Below, in pieces: positions 1 through 7,475 of a stretch of 23,736 nucleotides of DNA (positions are counted from its first letter, which is position 1; the number at the start of each line of letters is the position of its first letter). This DNA is from Spirochaetota bacterium. GTDB lineage: Bacteria; Spirochaetota; Spirochaetia; Treponematales; Breznakiellaceae. The stretch spans positions 1 through 23,736 of the forward strand of contig JAEXTK010000102.1 in assembly GCA_023406985.1 (NCBI GenBank). The letters are read 5' to 3'. The notes under the pieces are model-generated. The model searched no databases, was not told the origin of the DNA, and worked only from the letters and a program-made list of their open reading frames with translations. The translations under genes were made by a program, and so were the position numbers.

Positions 1-580
1 CGCTGCCGCCGCGGGCGGCGCGGCGGCGCTCGGCCCACGCGGGGAGGGTCCAGGCGAGTACGTAGAGGAGGGCGAGGATCCAGAAGAGGGCCCCCGCGAT
101 GAAGTTCCAGGCGGCCTTGGACCACCAGAGCGCGGCGGCCGCGGTGAGGGCGGAATGGAGGAGCGTGAGGGCCGCGAAGCCCGCGATCATGGCGAGCATG
201 CGGCGCTCCGCGGCCGGCGGGATCGCCCCCATGCCGAGCCGCTTCCGGAAGTAGGGCAGGATGAGCCGCCGGGGGCCGAGGGCGAGGGCGAGCAAGACGA
301 TGGAGAGGACGCCGCCCGACACCGCCGGCTTCAAGCGGAAGAAGCGGGGATCGGAGAGGGCCCACGAGAGCAGCCCCATCGCGGCGAGGAGGATCGTGTC
401 CGCCAGGGTGAAGGGGTCGACGCGGCGCTCGCGGATGAGGATGAAGGCGAACTCCCCCAGGCCGAGGGCCAAACCCGCCGCCAAGCCGGCCGTCTCTCCC
501 CAGATCGCCTCCGCGGCGATGTAGACGAGGATGGGCGCGAAGCCCGGCAGGAGGGACCGGAGGAGCGGGTTCGGCCGCAC
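1..580 (-). CDS. YciB/IspZ-like inner-membrane protein (3' end cut off)
   Basis: This partial membrane protein of at least 193 residues runs off the window start on the minus strand. Reading down from 580, it begins near LLRSLLPGFAPILVYIAAEA, has a charged RERRVDPFTLAD loop, the segment DPRFFRLKPAV, and ends in hydrophobic helices followed by an Arg-rich tail. The order of helix, charged loop, 'FF-x-K-P' and helices matches the YciB/intracellular-septation-protein-A family, whose members have about 180-200 residues and five helices, so little is probably missing. The start is uncertain: GTG at 580 is the first plausible start after the mscS stop, but no clear Shine-Dalgarno precedes it. It lies 10 bases downstream of mscS on the same strand and is probably cotranscribed. 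The family is linked to cell-envelope integrity; the role here is inferred from weak similarity. Confidence 0.5.
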   Translation of the reverse strand, partial: MRPNPLLRSLLPGFAPILVYIAAEAIWGETAGLAAGLALGLGEFAFILIRERRVDPFTLADTILLAAMGLLSWALSDPRFFRLKPAVSGGVLSIVLLALALGPRRLILPYFRKRLGMGAIPPAAERRMLAMIAGFAALTLLHSALTAAAALWWSKAAWNFIAGALFWILALLYVLAWTLPAWAERRRAARGGS

Positions 581-590
581 GGGAAGGCCG

Positions 591-1640
591 CTATTGGATC
601 GTGCGGCGGAGCGGGACCGCGAGCTCGATCTTGGACTCGGCGAGCTTGCGGAGTACGGCCAGGTTCACGCGGGTCTTCACCGCGCCGAGGTCGGCCCCCT
701 TCTTCACCCATACCACGAAGGTCACGTTGAACGAAGATTCTCCGATGTCGTTGAAGAAGGCGGTGGAATTCTTCTCCACGTCCGCGTCCTCCTGGATGAC
801 GCCCTTGAGGATCTCGATGGTCCTCTCCACCGCGGCCGCGTCGTGGCGGCAGTCGATGCCGATCGTCTGGACGACCTTGGTCGCGGGCTCGGAGCTCACG
901 TTCTCTATGACGCTCTTGGAGAACATCGAGTTGGGGATGGTGAGGCGCCTGCCGTCCAGCGTCTCCAGCTTGGAGGTCCGCAGGCCGATGTCGCGCACCC
1001 AGCCCTCGAAGCCCGCGATCTTCACGCGGTCGCCCATGCGGAAGGGCGCGTCCACGAAGACGGCGATGCCGCCGAAGAGGTTGCCGATGGTATCCTGGGC
1101 CGCGAAGGCGAAGGCGAGACCGCCGATGCCGAGCCCGGCCACCACGGCGCCGAGATCGTAGCCGACGTGCTTGGCGGCGCTGACCGCGCCGGCGATCCAG
1201 ATGAGCGTGCTCGCGCCCTTGCGGAGGATCGGGAGGAGCTGGTCGTCCAGGGTCGATTCGCTCTTCTGGGCGCGTGGGAGGAGGTATTCGGTGATCAGGC
1301 TGTCGACGAGGCGGGCGACGGCCCAGGTCGCCGTGAGGATGGCCGTGAACGAGACGACCTTGGTGATGAAGGCGTCGACGGAGGCCGGGAAGGCGAGCAT
1401 GCGCTGCGCCGAAAAACAGCTCGCCACGATGATGACGAGGGACAGGGGTTCTTCCACCATGTCCACGATGAGGTAGAGGAGCCGCCCCCGCGCCTTCTCC
1501 GCGAGGCGCTTCACGCCCTTGGTGGAGATGAAGTAGAAGAGGCGGGCGACGACGATGCCGCCGAGGACGATGGCGAGCGCGGTGAACCAGGTGCGCGCGC
1601 TGTTTCCGTACCAGCGCGCTTCAAGAAAATCGTTGAGCAT
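591..1640 (-). CDS. MscS-family small-conductance mechanosensitive channel
   Basis: This 349-residue membrane protein should open under membrane tension and release solutes after hypo-osmotic shock. N-terminal helices lie near residues 18-38, 65-80 and 95-112. The pore helix and signature follow at about 165-205 (AGLGIGGLAFAFAAQDTIGN, then FRMGDRVKI). The cytoplasmic beta domain contains the usual 'RTSKLETLDGRRLTIPNS' stretch. Alternating small residues (A/G) in the third helix are typical of MscS. ATG at 1640 is preceded by AAGGAG about 8 bases upstream, which settles the start. The gene diverges from the hydrolase at 1767 and is followed after 10 bases by the YciB-like gene. Length and domain order are normal for an MscS with one extra N-terminal helix. 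Confidence 0.93.
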   Translation of the reverse strand: MLNDFLEARWYGNSARTWFTALAIVLGGIVVARLFYFISTKGVKRLAEKARGRLLYLIVDMVEEPLSLVIIVASCFSAQRMLAFPASVDAFITKVVSFTAILTATWAVARLVDSLITEYLLPRAQKSESTLDDQLLPILRKGASTLIWIAGAVSAAKHVGYDLGAVVAGLGIGGLAFAFAAQDTIGNLFGGIAVFVDAPFRMGDRVKIAGFEGWVRDIGLRTSKLETLDGRRLTIPNSMFSKSVIENVSSEPATKVVQTIGIDCRHDAAAVERTIEILKGVIQEDADVEKNSTAFFNDIGESSFNVTFVVWVKKGADLGAVKTRVNLAVLRKLAESKIELAVPLRRTIQ

Positions 1641-1672
1641 AGCCGTTGTCTCCTTGGTTGAAATGGCGACTA

Positions 1673-1702
1673 TTCATACTCCGGCCGGGTCCTTTTTCGC
1701 AA
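1673..1702 (-). promoter_or_regulatory. Putative sigma-70 promoter of the mscS gene
   Basis: On the minus strand TTGCGA (1702-1697) is separated by 18 bases from TATGAA (1678-1673), about 30 bases upstream of the mscS ATG. Both boxes are moderate matches. The AAGGAG ribosome site lies within the implied short leader. Confidence 0.4.
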
Positions 1703-1753
1703 GCTTTTTCCGGTGTCGCGAAGCTTTGGGATGGGAGATCGCGGGCGCCACGG

Positions 1754-1759
1754 TATACT
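1754..1759 (+). promoter_or_regulatory. -10 box placed for a leaderless transcript
   Basis: TATACT ends 7 bases before the ATG at 1767, so transcription would begin at or next to the start codon. No convincing -35 box is seen at 16-18 bases, and no Shine-Dalgarno precedes 1767. The same geometry recurs at other genes in this window. Confidence 0.4.
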
Positions 1760-1766
1760 CGAATGC

Positions 1767-2879
1767 ATGCGCGCATCTCTACGAAGGATGGGACCCGTCA
1801 TGACGATAGCAGCCTTGATCCTCGGCCTACTCGCGCTCTTCGTCGCGATCCTGGTCCGCAGCCCGGGTACGGTGGCGCCCATCCGCGGCGAGACGGGCGC
1901 CCCGCTCGCGGGCAGCCTCTCCGAGAAGATCCGGGTGGAGATCAACGGCGTCAACCAGGGCATGTTCCTGAAGAGCAGGAACGTATCGAACCCGGTGCTC
2001 CTCTTCCTCCACGGCGGCCCCGGGATGCCGGAATATTTCCTCACGGAGCGCTATCCGACCGGACTGGAGGACCTCTTTACCGTGTGCTGGTGGGACCGGC
2101 GCGGCGCCGGCCTTTCCTATTCGGCCGACATCCCCGCCGCTTCCATGACGCTGGAGCAGTCCATCGCCGACACCCTGGCCGTGACCGATTACCTGCGCCG
2201 TCGCTTCGGCGTGGACAAGATCTACCTCATGGGCCATTCCGGCGGAAGCTTCGTCGGGATCCAGGCCGCGGCCCGCGCCCCCGAACTATTCCACGCCTAC
2301 CTCGGGATGGCGCAGATGACCTACCAACATGAATCCGAGGTCCTCGCCTACGAGTACATCCTCCGGCGCTATCGGGAAGAAGGGAAGGCCGGCGCGGCGC
2401 GGAAGCTCGAACGCTCGCCGGTAACCCTAAACGCGTCGCTTCCATCCGCCTGGATGGCCGCCCGCGACCGCCTCATGCATTCCCTCGGCGTCGGCACCAC
2501 CCGCGACATGAAATCGGTAGTCTCGGGAGTCTTCCTCCGCTCTTGGTTCTTTCCCGAGTACACCCTGCGCGAGAAGGCGGACCTCTGGCGCGGCAAGGCC
2601 TTTTCCCATTCCCGGATGTGGGACGAGATGGTAGCCACGGACTTGAGGGAGATGGTCGCGCGGCTGGAAATTCCGGTCTACTTCTTCCACGGCGCGTACG
2701 ACTATACCGTTTCCTACCCTCTGGCGAAGGATTTCCTGGACCGCCTCTCCGCCCCGCTCAAGGCCTTCTACACCTTCACGGCTTCAGCGCACAGTCCCCT
2801 TTTCGAGGAACCGGAAAAGTTGCGCCGTATCCTTTCGGAGGACGTGCTCACCGGGACCGCGGGGAACGCGGACCGATGA
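1767..2879 (+). CDS. Membrane-anchored alpha/beta hydrolase (proline-iminopeptidase-like)
   Basis: This 370-residue serine hydrolase has an N-terminal anchor: MRASLRR is followed by a hydrophobic helix (about residues 12-31), so the catalytic domain probably faces outward. The oxyanion-region motif HGGPG is at residues 82-86, 'WWDRRGAGLS' at about 108-117, and the nucleophile elbow GHSGGS at 156-161 with Ser158. A late Asp in HGAYDYTV and a His in ASAHSP complete a plausible triad. HGGPG with DRRGxGxS is typical of the proline iminopeptidase/peptidase S33 branch, but the substrate cannot be read. In-frame ATGs at 1788 and 1800 are alternatives; 1800 has GAAGGA about 12 bases upstream. I prefer 1767 because it supplies the basic residues before the helix and sits 7 bases from a TATACT box. 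Confidence 0.85.
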   Translation: MRASLRRMGPVMTIAALILGLLALFVAILVRSPGTVAPIRGETGAPLAGSLSEKIRVEINGVNQGMFLKSRNVSNPVLLFLHGGPGMPEYFLTERYPTGLEDLFTVCWWDRRGAGLSYSADIPAASMTLEQSIADTLAVTDYLRRRFGVDKIYLMGHSGGSFVGIQAAARAPELFHAYLGMAQMTYQHESEVLAYEYILRRYREEGKAGAARKLERSPVTLNASLPSAWMAARDRLMHSLGVGTTRDMKSVVSGVFLRSWFFPEYTLREKADLWRGKAFSHSRMWDEMVATDLREMVARLEIPVYFFHGAYDYTVSYPLAKDFLDRLSAPLKAFYTFTASAHSPLFEEPEKLRRILSEDVLTGTAGNADR

Positions 2880-2898
2880 CCCCGGATGGGCCTTCGGT

Positions 2899-2919
2899 TT
2901 CCCCAATCTTCGGGACACT
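2899..2919. repeat. 21-bp dispersed repeat, copy 1
   Basis: The sequence beginning TTCCCCAATCTTCGGG and ending ACACT is identical over 21 bases to 18221-18241. This copy lies between the convergent 3' ends of the hydrolase and nucleotidyltransferase genes. No coding role is visible. Confidence 0.75.
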
Positions 2920-2928
2920 GACCGGGCG

Positions 2929-3465
2929 TCACGGAAGGGCGAAAGGCGGCGTCTTGAGGTCGTCGTCGTACGGCCCGTTGAGGATGAGGCCGCCCGGCAC
3001 GGCGAGGTAGCGGTCCACGTGCGCGTTCAGCACGGCCGCGTAGGCCGGATTCTCGAAGCGCTGATAGTATTTCTTGAGCAGTTCGACGTCGGCGCGGTGC
3101 TTCTCCGCCGCGTCCAGGGCGAACACCTTCATACGGAAGAGCGTGTCGATGGCCACCATCCTCAGCCGCGCGAATTCGATCGATCCCCGGCAGTAATGGT
3201 CGTAGTCGAGGCGGTAGATGCTCCGGAACAGTTCGAATCCTTTGACTGATATGCCGAAATCGGCCCAGATGTCCTTTCGGTATTCGGGATACGCCGCGCG
3301 CGCGGTCCGGTAGTCGCGGTCGGAGACGATGAAGTCGATGTCGTCCCCGTGCGGGCGCAGGCCGTAGTATTCCATCGCGAGGCCGCCGACGATGAGGGGC
3401 TTGTCCCGGAAGGTCAGGCCGAGCGCGTTGAGGTCGATGATCGCATCGAGGTCTTTTTCCTGCAT
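2929..3465 (-). CDS. Orphan nucleotidyltransferase-fold protein
   Basis: This 178-residue soluble protein resembles the minimal nucleotidyltransferases of the AbiEii/DUF6036 type. The visible core is VGGLAMEYYGLRPHGDDIDF (residues 26-45): a Gly-Gly turn followed by a DxD-type pair (Asp42, Asp44) in the metal- and nucleotide-binding position. A downstream Lys/Arg-rich helical region (about 100-140, FRMKVFALDAAEKHRADVELL) matches the usual C-terminal part. Members often act as toxins of toxin-antitoxin or abortive-infection pairs, but no antitoxin gene lies on either side, so it may have another role. ATG at 3465 has GGAGG about 6 bases upstream. It is convergent with the hydrolase and diverges from iclR. 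The substrate and the transferase activity itself are inferred from motif only. Confidence 0.65.
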   Translation of the reverse strand: MQEKDLDAIIDLNALGLTFRDKPLIVGGLAMEYYGLRPHGDDIDFIVSDRDYRTARAAYPEYRKDIWADFGISVKGFELFRSIYRLDYDHYCRGSIEFARLRMVAIDTLFRMKVFALDAAEKHRADVELLKKYYQRFENPAYAAVLNAHVDRYLAVPGGLILNGPYDDDLKTPPFALP

Positions 3466-3483
3466 GGGGGCCTCCGGCCCGCT

Positions 3484-3512
3484 ATACTAGCCGGGCCGGC
3501 CGCGCGCTGGAA
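3484..3512 (-). promoter_or_regulatory. Putative promoter of the nucleotidyltransferase gene
   Basis: On the minus strand TTCCAG (3512-3507), a 17-base spacer and TAGTAT (3489-3484) precede the ATG at 3465. The implied leader of about 10-12 bases includes the GGAGG ribosome site. Confidence 0.4.
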
Positions 3513-3589
3513 GGCAGAGAATGGTTTTAACCGTCATTTCGGTTCGGGCGATGGCGGGACGGGACGATGATCCCTTTTCGGCTTCGACT

Positions 3590-3618
3590 TTGACACGAAT
3601 TCTAAAACGCTGTAACCT
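3590..3618 (+). promoter_or_regulatory. Promoter of the iclR-type gene
   Basis: A consensus TTGACA (3590-3595) is followed after 17 bases by TAACCT (3613-3618). The iclR ATG lies 22 bases beyond, preceded by a GGAG ribosome site. The stretch is clearly more AT-rich than its surroundings. It does not contain the palindrome found upstream of dctP. Confidence 0.5.
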
Positions 3619-3639
3619 ATTGCAGAACGGAGTGTATAA

Positions 3640-4401
3640 ATGGACGCCCAGGTTAAAGTAAAGTCGTTATATAAGTGCCTAAAGATATTGGAGTGCTTCA
3701 GCGTGAAGACTCCCGAGCTCGGCATCTCGGAGATCGCCCAGCGCCTGGACATGAACAAGAGCAATGTCCACAACATGATCTCCACTCTCGCCGTGGCCGG
3801 CTACGTAGAGAAGAAGCCGGGGACCGACCTGTATCGCCTATCGTTGAAGCTGCTGGAATTCTCCTACGTCATCACGAGCCGGCTCGAATACCAGGCGATC
3901 GTGATGCAGACCATGCAGCGGCTCTCCAACGAGCTCGGCGTGATGGTGTATTTCGGCGTCATGCACGACCTCGACGTGCTCTACCTCTACAACACCTATC
4001 CCAAGACGATGTCGGGGGAATTCCTCGTCCGATCGCTGATGGGCGAGAAGGCCCCCTTGTACTGCACGTCCCTCGGCAAGGCGATGCTGAGCGCCCTGCC
4101 CGTGGCCGGTATCCGCGAACGGATCGGCACCGAGCGCTTCCGCTATACCCCGCACACCCTGGTGGAAGAGTCCGCCCTCCTCGCGGACATCGAGGCCTCG
4201 GCCCGACGGGGCTACGCGATCGACAATTGCGAGCACGAGATCGATATCCGCTGCGTCGCCGTGCCGGTCCGCGCCCGGAGCGGGGACCTCATCGGCGGTC
4301 TCTGCGTGTCCGGTCCGGTGCAGAGGATCACCGACGAGATGATCGAGCGGGCCTCGTCCGCCCTCATCGCCGCCGCCTACGAGATACGGAGCCGCATCTA
4401 G
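3640..4401 (+). CDS. IclR-family transcriptional regulator
   Basis: This 253-residue DNA-binding regulator has an N-terminal winged helix-turn-helix (about residues 8-70; recognition part IAQRLDMNKSNVHNMISTL, wing GTDLYRLSLKLLEF). An IclR effector-binding domain follows, with TSLGKAMLSALP (about 147-158), RRGYAIDNCEHEIDIRCVAV and a final G-x-C-V-S-G strand. Family members sense small acids or aromatic and sugar-acid intermediates and control a neighbouring catabolic operon. This gene directly precedes, in the same direction, a TRAP transporter and acid-sugar catabolic operon. The tandem palindromes at 4477-4514 in that operon's leader are the likely binding sites. The ATG at 3640 has GGAG upstream and a TTGACA promoter. 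Whether it represses or activates is not shown, although operator position downstream of the promoter favours repression. Confidence 0.93.
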   Translation: MDAQVKVKSLYKCLKILECFSVKTPELGISEIAQRLDMNKSNVHNMISTLAVAGYVEKKPGTDLYRLSLKLLEFSYVITSRLEYQAIVMQTMQRLSNELGVMVYFGVMHDLDVLYLYNTYPKTMSGEFLVRSLMGEKAPLYCTSLGKAMLSALPVAGIRERIGTERFRYTPHTLVEESALLADIEASARRGYAIDNCEHEIDIRCVAVPVRARSGDLIGGLCVSGPVQRITDEMIERASSALIAAAYEIRSRI

Positions 4402-4438
4402 GGCGCCGGCCCCCGCTCCTCGCGCGACACGGAAAAGA

Positions 4439-4467
4439 TTGACACCTCAGAAAAATCATCTTACAAT
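4439..4467 (+). promoter_or_regulatory. Strong sigma-70 promoter of the sugar-acid operon
   Basis: TTGACA (4439-4444), a spacer of exactly 17 bases, and TACAAT (4462-4467) give a near-perfect housekeeping promoter. Transcription should start near 4474, just before the tandem palindromes, leaving a leader of about 75 bases before dctP. Such a strong promoter in a catabolic operon implies tight repression. Confidence 0.8.
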
Positions 4468-4476
4468 GCGATTATG

Positions 4477-4495
4477 CATTCCTAATTAAGGAATG
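4477..4495. promoter_or_regulatory. Operator palindrome 1 (likely IclR site)
   Basis: CATTCCT-AATTA-AGGAATG is a perfect inverted repeat with 7-bp arms and a 5-bp AT centre. It begins about 3 bases after the predicted transcription start. Arms carrying TTCC/GGAA recall the E. coli IclR operator. A regulator bound here could block initiation or promoter clearance. Confidence 0.65.
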
Positions 4496-4497
4496 AT

Positions 4498-4514
4498 GTT
4501 CTCCAATAGAGAAC
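4498..4514. promoter_or_regulatory. Operator palindrome 2 (likely IclR site)
   Basis: GTTCTC-CAATA-GAGAAC is a perfect inverted repeat with 6-bp arms and a 5-bp centre. It shares the TTC-N11-GAA framework with the first palindrome. The two centres lie 20 bp apart, about two helical turns, so two dimers could bind the same DNA face. Confidence 0.6.
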
Positions 4515-4550
4515 GAGATAACCTTTAGAGCACTATCGTAAGGAGGATGT

Positions 4551-5576
4551 ATGAAATCGATACGTATCGGTACGGTGTTGGCCCTGATCGGGGCCGCGTT
4601 CGCGTTCGCGGGCGGAACCCAGGACGCATCGTCATACGTGATCAAGCTCGCGTATACTCCGAGCACGGCGAATCCGCAGGAGAGTCCTGACGTCATGTAC
4701 GGGAAAGTCTTCAAGGAGTACGTGGAGGCCAACGCCGGCGGCAAGCTGAAGGTGGACATCTACTCGGGCGGACAGCTCGGCAGCGCCGCGGAGATGGTGC
4801 AGGGCGTCTCGTCGGGCGCCATCGAGATGGCGGTCATCAACGTCAACATGCTCAACAATATCTACAAGCCCACCATGGTGTTGGCGGTTCCGGGCATCTT
4901 CGCCTCCGTCGAGGAGTGCAACGCGGTCCTCAACGGCCCGTGGGGCGCCTCGCTCTTCGAAGGCGTCCGGAAGGCCTCCAAGATCAAGGTCTTGGACACC
5001 GGCTCGAACGGCTTCCGCAACTTCACCAACAACACGCGGGAAATCAAGGAGATGTCCGACGCGAAGGGCATCACCTTCCGGGTCATGGAGAGCCCCGTAT
5101 CCATCAAGATGGTTGAGGCGATGGGCGCCCGCGCGGTCCCGATGCCCGGCTCCGAGATGTACATGGCCATGAAGACCAAGGTCGTGGACGGACAGGAGAA
5201 TCCGGTCCTCAACATCATCCAGGACAAGACCTACGAAGTGCAGAAGTACCTCACGTTGGACGGCCACATGGCCTCGGTCATGACCTACATCATCAACGAC
5301 GATCTGTTCGCCAAGTTGCCCCAGGACCTGCAGAAGGTCGTGGTCGCCGGTTCCCGGAAGGGCGCCGAGGCGGCGAACGCGGTCATCAAGACGCGCAACG
5401 AGGCGGGAGTGGAATTCCTCAAGCAGCAGGGCATGACCGTGACCCAGCCCACCCGGGAAGCCTTGAGGGCCTGGCACAAGGTGATCTTCGACGCGACCCA
5501 GTCCTACGTCCGGGAGCAGATCGGGAACGAGACCGTCGACACCCTGATCTTGGCCATCGCGGATCAGCGTAAGTAA
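4551..5576 (+). CDS. dctP: TRAP transporter periplasmic substrate-binding protein
   Basis: This 341-residue extracytoplasmic receptor of the DctP family captures an organic acid and hands it to the DctQM permease. Residues 1-20 form a signal peptide ending AFA, probably cut before GGTQDAS. Diagnostic stretches are SGGQLGSAAEMVQGVSSGAI (about 72-91), GSNGFRNFTNN (151-161), the substrate-carboxylate Arg177 in TFRVMESPV, and VVDGQENP (211-218). The Arg implies an acidic substrate; a sugar acid is inferred from the downstream enzymes. The ATG at 4551 follows a very strong AAGGAGG. It is the first gene of the operon, 11-31 bases before dctQ, and its leader carries the promoter and tandem palindromes. 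Confidence 0.95.
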   Translation: MKSIRIGTVLALIGAAFAFAGGTQDASSYVIKLAYTPSTANPQESPDVMYGKVFKEYVEANAGGKLKVDIYSGGQLGSAAEMVQGVSSGAIEMAVINVNMLNNIYKPTMVLAVPGIFASVEECNAVLNGPWGASLFEGVRKASKIKVLDTGSNGFRNFTNNTREIKEMSDAKGITFRVMESPVSIKMVEAMGARAVPMPGSEMYMAMKTKVVDGQENPVLNIIQDKTYEVQKYLTLDGHMASVMTYIINDDLFAKLPQDLQKVVVAGSRKGAEAANAVIKTRNEAGVEFLKQQGMTVTQPTREALRAWHKVIFDATQSYVREQIGNETVDTLILAIADQRK

Positions 5577-5607
5577 CCGGTAAGCGATGAACGAGGAGCG
5601 CACGCGT

Positions 5608-6162
5608 ATGAAGGAGCTCTGGTACCGTATCTACGGTCGGCTGGACCGTTTGTCGAAGGTAACGTCGAAGGGACTCGAATGCGTCACCGCGCTCTTCGTC
5701 TTCATCAGTTTCCTGACCCTGTTGTTCCAGGTGTTGTATCGATTCGTCATCGTCAAGTTCTTCGCGTTCTCCTTCCCCTTCACGGAGGAGTTCGCCCGCT
5801 ACCTGCTCATCTGGACGGTCTATTTCCTCATCGGGGTGAACCTGCGGGAAGGTTCCATGGTGGCGATCAGCTTCGTGTACGACCGTACGCGGGGCAGGGC
5901 CAAGACGGCGCTCTACTACCTGACGCGCCTGCTCATGCTCGCCTTCCTCGTGATCGCGTTCATCTTCGCGGTGCGGGTGGTCCGGCAGAACCTCGGATTC
6001 CGATCTTCCACGCTCCGGGCCCCCGGCATCGCGCTGTACCTGGCCCCGGCGATCGGATTGGTCCTCATCGGCTTCGAGACGCTCGTCGAACTCATCGGCG
6101 TGGCGGGCGGCGCCATCGATCCCTTCGCCTCCCGCGGCGAAGCCCAGGCTTCCAAGGAGTGA
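5608..6162 (+). CDS. dctQ: TRAP transporter small permease
   Basis: This protein of about 184 residues is the small membrane subunit that joins the binding protein to the large permease. Four hydrophobic segments are visible: the first around CVTALFVFISFLTLLFQVLY, the second around FARYLLIWTVYFLIGVNLR, the third in LLMLAFLVIAFIFAVRVV and the last in IALYLAPAIGLVLIGFETLV. The motif 'PFTEEFARYLLIWTVYF' and the acidic residues near the second helix are typical of DctQ. ATG at 5587 adds seven residues but lacks a ribosome site. ATG at 5608 has GAGGAG 9 bases upstream, so I chose it. The gene is followed after 7 bases by dctM. Confidence 0.9.
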   Translation: MKELWYRIYGRLDRLSKVTSKGLECVTALFVFISFLTLLFQVLYRFVIVKFFAFSFPFTEEFARYLLIWTVYFLIGVNLREGSMVAISFVYDRTRGRAKTALYYLTRLLMLAFLVIAFIFAVRVVRQNLGFRSSTLRAPGIALYLAPAIGLVLIGFETLVELIGVAGGAIDPFASRGEAQASKE

Positions 6163-6169
6163 CGACGCC

Positions 6170-7450
6170 ATGATAGCCATCGCGATCCTTACGTTCTTCA
6201 TCGTGACGATGCTGATCGGCCTCCCCGTGTTCTTTTCCATGGGCGTCACGAGCGTCTTCGCCTTCTTCCTTTTGGGGGGAAGTCTCCAGATCATCCCCAT
6301 GAAGATGTTCTCCGGGGTGGACAACTTCGTGTACTTGGCCATTCCGCTCTTCATCCTCGCCAGCGAGATCATGAACTCGGGCGGCATCACGCAGCGCATC
6401 GTGCGCTTCTGCAACAACCTCGTGGGCCACATCACCGGCGGCCTGGCCCACGTCAACATCCTCGGCTCGGTCCTGTTCGCGGGCATCAGCGGGTCGGCGA
6501 CCGCCGACGTGGCGGGGCTCGGCAAATTGGAAGTCGACATGATGACCGCGGCGGGATACCCGCGGAAATTCTCCGCGGCCACTACCGCGGCCTCGGCCAT
6601 CATCGGTCCCATCATCCCCCCGAGCACCATCATGATCATCTACGCGGTGTGCGCCGGCAACGTCTCGGTCAGCGACATGTTCCTGGCCGGCTTCGTCCCC
6701 GGCCTGCTCATCGCCTTCGGGGAGATGGTAACCGTCTATATCCTGGCCAAGAAACACGGGTTTCCCAAGAACCCCCGACGGGCGACCCTGAAAGAGGTTT
6801 GGATCAGCTTGCTCGATACGCTGCCCTGCCTCCTCCTGCCGGTGATCATCGTCGGCGGCATCGTTACGGGCGTGTTCACAGCCACCGAGTCGGCCGCCGT
6901 CGCGGTCCTGTACGCCCTGTTCATGAGCGCCTTCGTGCTCAAGACCTTCTCCTGGAAGGACCTGTATCGGGCTCTGGTGAACACCGCGAAGACGACCTCC
7001 AACGTCATGGTCATCATCGCCATTTCGAGCGCCATGGCCTGGGTCATCACGGCCCTGCGCATCCCGCAGGCGGTGACGGAGTTCTTCATCACCTACGCCA
7101 ATTCCAAGCTGATGTTCCTGCTTTTCGTGAACATCCTGCTCCTCGTCGTCGGCATGCTCCTGGACCAGTCGCCGGCGCTCCTGATCATGGTGCCCATCCT
7201 GCTGCCGGTGGCGATGCAACTCGGGATCGATCCCCTGCACTTCGGCATCGTGGTCGTCATCAACCTCTGCATCGGCCTGGTCACGCCGCCGGTCGGCATG
7301 ACCCTGTTCGTCACCTCGAACGTGGCGCGCCTCAAGCTCACGGACTTGTATTCGGGCATCCTGCCCTACCTGCCCTGCCTGTTCGCCGTCATGCTCATCG
7401 TCACCTACTTCCCGGCGGTCATCACGTTCCTGCCGGGCCTGTTCAACTGA
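6170..7450 (+). CDS. dctM: TRAP transporter large permease
   Basis: This 426-residue polytopic protein is the ion-coupled transport channel of the TRAP system. It is hydrophobic throughout with about 12 helices. Family hallmarks are FAGISGSATADVAGLG, AASAIIGPIIPPSTIMIIYA (the hairpin region), FTATESAAVAVLYA, and the late repeat LLLVVGMLLDQSPALLIMVPIL with GLVTPPVGMTLF. Length is normal for DctM. AAGGAG lies about 10 bases before the ATG, inside the end of dctQ, showing translational linkage. It is followed by 25 bases and the dehydratase gene. Substrate specificity comes from dctP rather than from this subunit. Confidence 0.95.
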   Translation: MIAIAILTFFIVTMLIGLPVFFSMGVTSVFAFFLLGGSLQIIPMKMFSGVDNFVYLAIPLFILASEIMNSGGITQRIVRFCNNLVGHITGGLAHVNILGSVLFAGISGSATADVAGLGKLEVDMMTAAGYPRKFSAATTAASAIIGPIIPPSTIMIIYAVCAGNVSVSDMFLAGFVPGLLIAFGEMVTVYILAKKHGFPKNPRRATLKEVWISLLDTLPCLLLPVIIVGGIVTGVFTATESAAVAVLYALFMSAFVLKTFSWKDLYRALVNTAKTTSNVMVIIAISSAMAWVITALRIPQAVTEFFITYANSKLMFLLFVNILLLVVGMLLDQSPALLIMVPILLPVAMQLGIDPLHFGIVVVINLCIGLVTPPVGMTLFVTSNVARLKLTDLYSGILPYLPCLFAVMLIVTYFPAVITFLPGLFN

Positions 7451-7475
7451 GAAACGCGCCAGCGAGGAGGGCGTC

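Noticed and set aside
2881..2928. Intrinsic terminator between the hydrolase and nucleotidyltransferase genes
   Set aside because: No stable GC stem with a T-run could be built; only the 21-bp dispersed repeat stands out.
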